DNA of 64,000 nucleotides from Sneathiella litorea. GTDB taxonomy: Bacteria > Pseudomonadota > Alphaproteobacteria > Sneathiellales > Sneathiellaceae. Below the pieces are notes generated by a model. The model did not search any database, had not been told where the DNA came from, and saw only the letters and a list, made by a program, of their open reading frames with translations. Of this stretch, positions 63,054 through 64,000 are shown one piece after another. How positions within the stretch are numbered: the first letter of the stretch is position 1; each line of letters starts with the position of its first letter. Where the stretch lies: positions 682,357 through 746,356 of the forward strand of contig NZ_WTUW01000001.1 in the NCBI RefSeq assembly GCF_009882915.1, read 5' to 3'. Position numbers and translations under genes: made by a program.

Positions 63054-64000
63054 TATCCCTTTTCCTTTGCTGGCGGGGTCCAGCTTTCCACATTAATCCG
63101 CTTGTTCAAGCGCTTTCTGAAAATCCTGAGAATTGTCCCGGTAATCGATTGTCTTTTTTCGTTCAGACTTAAATCGCTCCACCAGAAACGCGCCATCTTG
63201 AACCCAATATATTTGGGAACAGCCGCACCGAAAAGGCGCAGCATATGTAATCTTGCCCATACGCTCCCTCTCGACCCAAGCAAGTTTGGCTGGGATCGCG
63301 GAAAAAGCGACAGATCGTTATTTTCGAGCGTGATATAGCCCGCTGCCGCCGCATCGAGTATATACTGCCGTCCTTTTTCAGTTCGTGCAACGATCAGGGA
63401 CTTGCCGGGTTCCCCCTCCTCGATCGGCCGGTACCAAGGATCACCCACCGCGATATCCGCAAATTCGCCGGTATGATCCGGGCAGATGTAGCAGCGCCAT
63501 TGACGGTATTTCTGCAAAAAGCCCCACGACTCTGCATAGGTCATTTCGACCGACTTTTCCTCACCGGCGTTATCCTCATAAACCGCCCGCCACATACCCG
63601 GCCAGCCATTGCCCCGAAAGCGCAGGCTTTTAAGGTTTGTCGGGTCAGGGATTCTCTCCCTCTTCAGCAGATCCAGCGTTCCCTTTGTCGACGGCGTCCC
63701 GGCGCAGAAAAAGGCGATGGTCACACCGATCTTCTTGTCAAGTTCAGGATTCAGCTTCCGGGCTTTCTGAACCGCGGCAACGTCGCAGGGTTTGCCAATA
63801 AAAACAGATGGCGCTTCTTCATTCAGCATGAGATCCAGGCCATCACACGGGCTGGCAGGGGCATAACGCGAGCCGGTGGCCGCAGCAAGCTCTGGACGGC
63901 TGCGGCTTAATGTTGTTTCGTTAAGATAGGGAACATCCGCGCGGGCCTTTGTGTGGAGGACGCCTGCGAATCCCTTTTTCTCGATCCCGAATACTGCGAG
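63053..64000 (-). CDS. FrhB/FdhB-family protein, 5'-truncated by window edge
   Basis: The frame stays open to the right edge; the visible portion is over 300 residues. It reads like the coenzyme F420 hydrogenase/dehydrogenase beta subunit family (FrhB_FdhB N- and C-terminal domains): GSRYAPASPCDGL, FIGKPCDVAAVQKA, FFCAGTPSTKGT and the Cys-containing WRCYICPDHTGEFADIAVGDPW. Family members bind flavin and an iron-sulfur cluster. In bacterial polysaccharide clusters they often occur beside polysaccharide pyruvyl transferases and their role is unknown. Bacteria such as this are not expected to make F420. The next gene is the polymerase-like protein. Confidence 0.8.
   Translation of the reverse strand, partial: LAVFGIEKKGFAGVLHTKARADVPYLNETTLSRSRPELAAATGSRYAPASPCDGLDLMLNEEAPSVFIGKPCDVAAVQKARKLNPELDKKIGVTIAFFCAGTPSTKGTLDLLKRERIPDPTNLKSLRFRGNGWPGMWRAVYEDNAGEEKSVEMTYAESWGFLQKYRQWRCYICPDHTGEFADIAVGDPWYRPIEEGEPGKSLIVARTEKGRQYILDAAAAGYITLENNDLSLFPRSQPNLLGSRGSVWARLHMLRLFGAAVPKYIGFKMARFWWSDLSLNEKRQSITGTILRIFRKRLNKRINVESWTPPAKEKG

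Noticed and set aside
1-64000. CRISPR arrays, insertion sequences, rRNA genes
   Set aside because: No spaced short repeats, no transposase or paired terminal repeats, and no rRNA sequence were recognised by reading; the only repeat clusters are those listed.

Overview
The window looks like a piece of an alphaproteobacterial chromosome. Support comes from a hemC - hemD/Mic60 - hemY run, a 1,611-residue NAD-specific glutamate dehydrogenase, an SdhAF4-type (DUF1674) mini-gene, and the order rsmB - rpe - heparinase - purH. I cannot assign genus or species from sequence alone. Four zones are visible.

Zone 1 (1-8321) is an accessory island. Its codon use is AT-richer than what follows, and it ends at the 3' end of a tRNA-Thr(CGU) gene, a classic integration site. 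It carries a truncated alpha/beta hydrolase, a catalytic-core tyrosine recombinase, a small P-loop kinase-like protein, an AlkX/YcaQ-type DNA glycosylase homologue and a three-gene cluster that is my best candidate for a novel system. That cluster has an SMC/RloC-like ATPase with a zinc-hook CxxC, an EcoRI-family adenine methyltransferase, and a DUF262 (GmrSD/SspE-like) nuclease with a C-terminal HNH domain.

Zone 2 (8322-34178) is core metabolism: haem synthesis (hemC, hemD fused in frame to Mic60/mitofilin, hemY), divergent tsaD-rpiA-gpsA-yciI, acyl-CoA dehydrogenase, an EVE protein, a flavin-dependent halogenase, a DMT exporter, SdhAF4, rsmB-rpe-heparinase, a UDP-sugar dehydrogenase on the opposite strand, purH, a YbjQ protein, an Atg22/UMF1-like MFS protein and NAD-glutamate dehydrogenase.

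Zone 3 (34569-47578) is a surface/secretion region: a secreted TIM-barrel-like protein translationally coupled to a calcineurin-type phosphatase, a small protein with a PEP-CTERM-like C-terminus, a 909-residue beta-helix/LamG protein with acidic Pro-Glu-Thr linkers and no N-terminal signal, three glycosyltransferases, and a type I secretion ABC/HlyD pair that probably exports the large protein.

Zone 4 (47914-64000) is an exopolysaccharide locus of the exosortase A (XrtA)/PEP-CTERM type: Wza-like export lipoprotein, outer-membrane beta-barrel, ExeA-like ATPase, PrsT-type TPR lipoprotein, Alg13/Alg14-like split glycosyltransferase, NodB deacetylase, GT2 enzymes, a secreted beta-helix protein, asparagine-synthase-type amidotransferase, a Wzy/O-antigen-ligase-like membrane protein and an FrhB/FdhB-type protein cut by the window edge. 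Exosortase, a Wzc-type kinase and the PrsK/PrsR regulators are not in the window. The UDP-sugar dehydrogenase at 24512-25822 could supply uronic-acid sugars to this locus.
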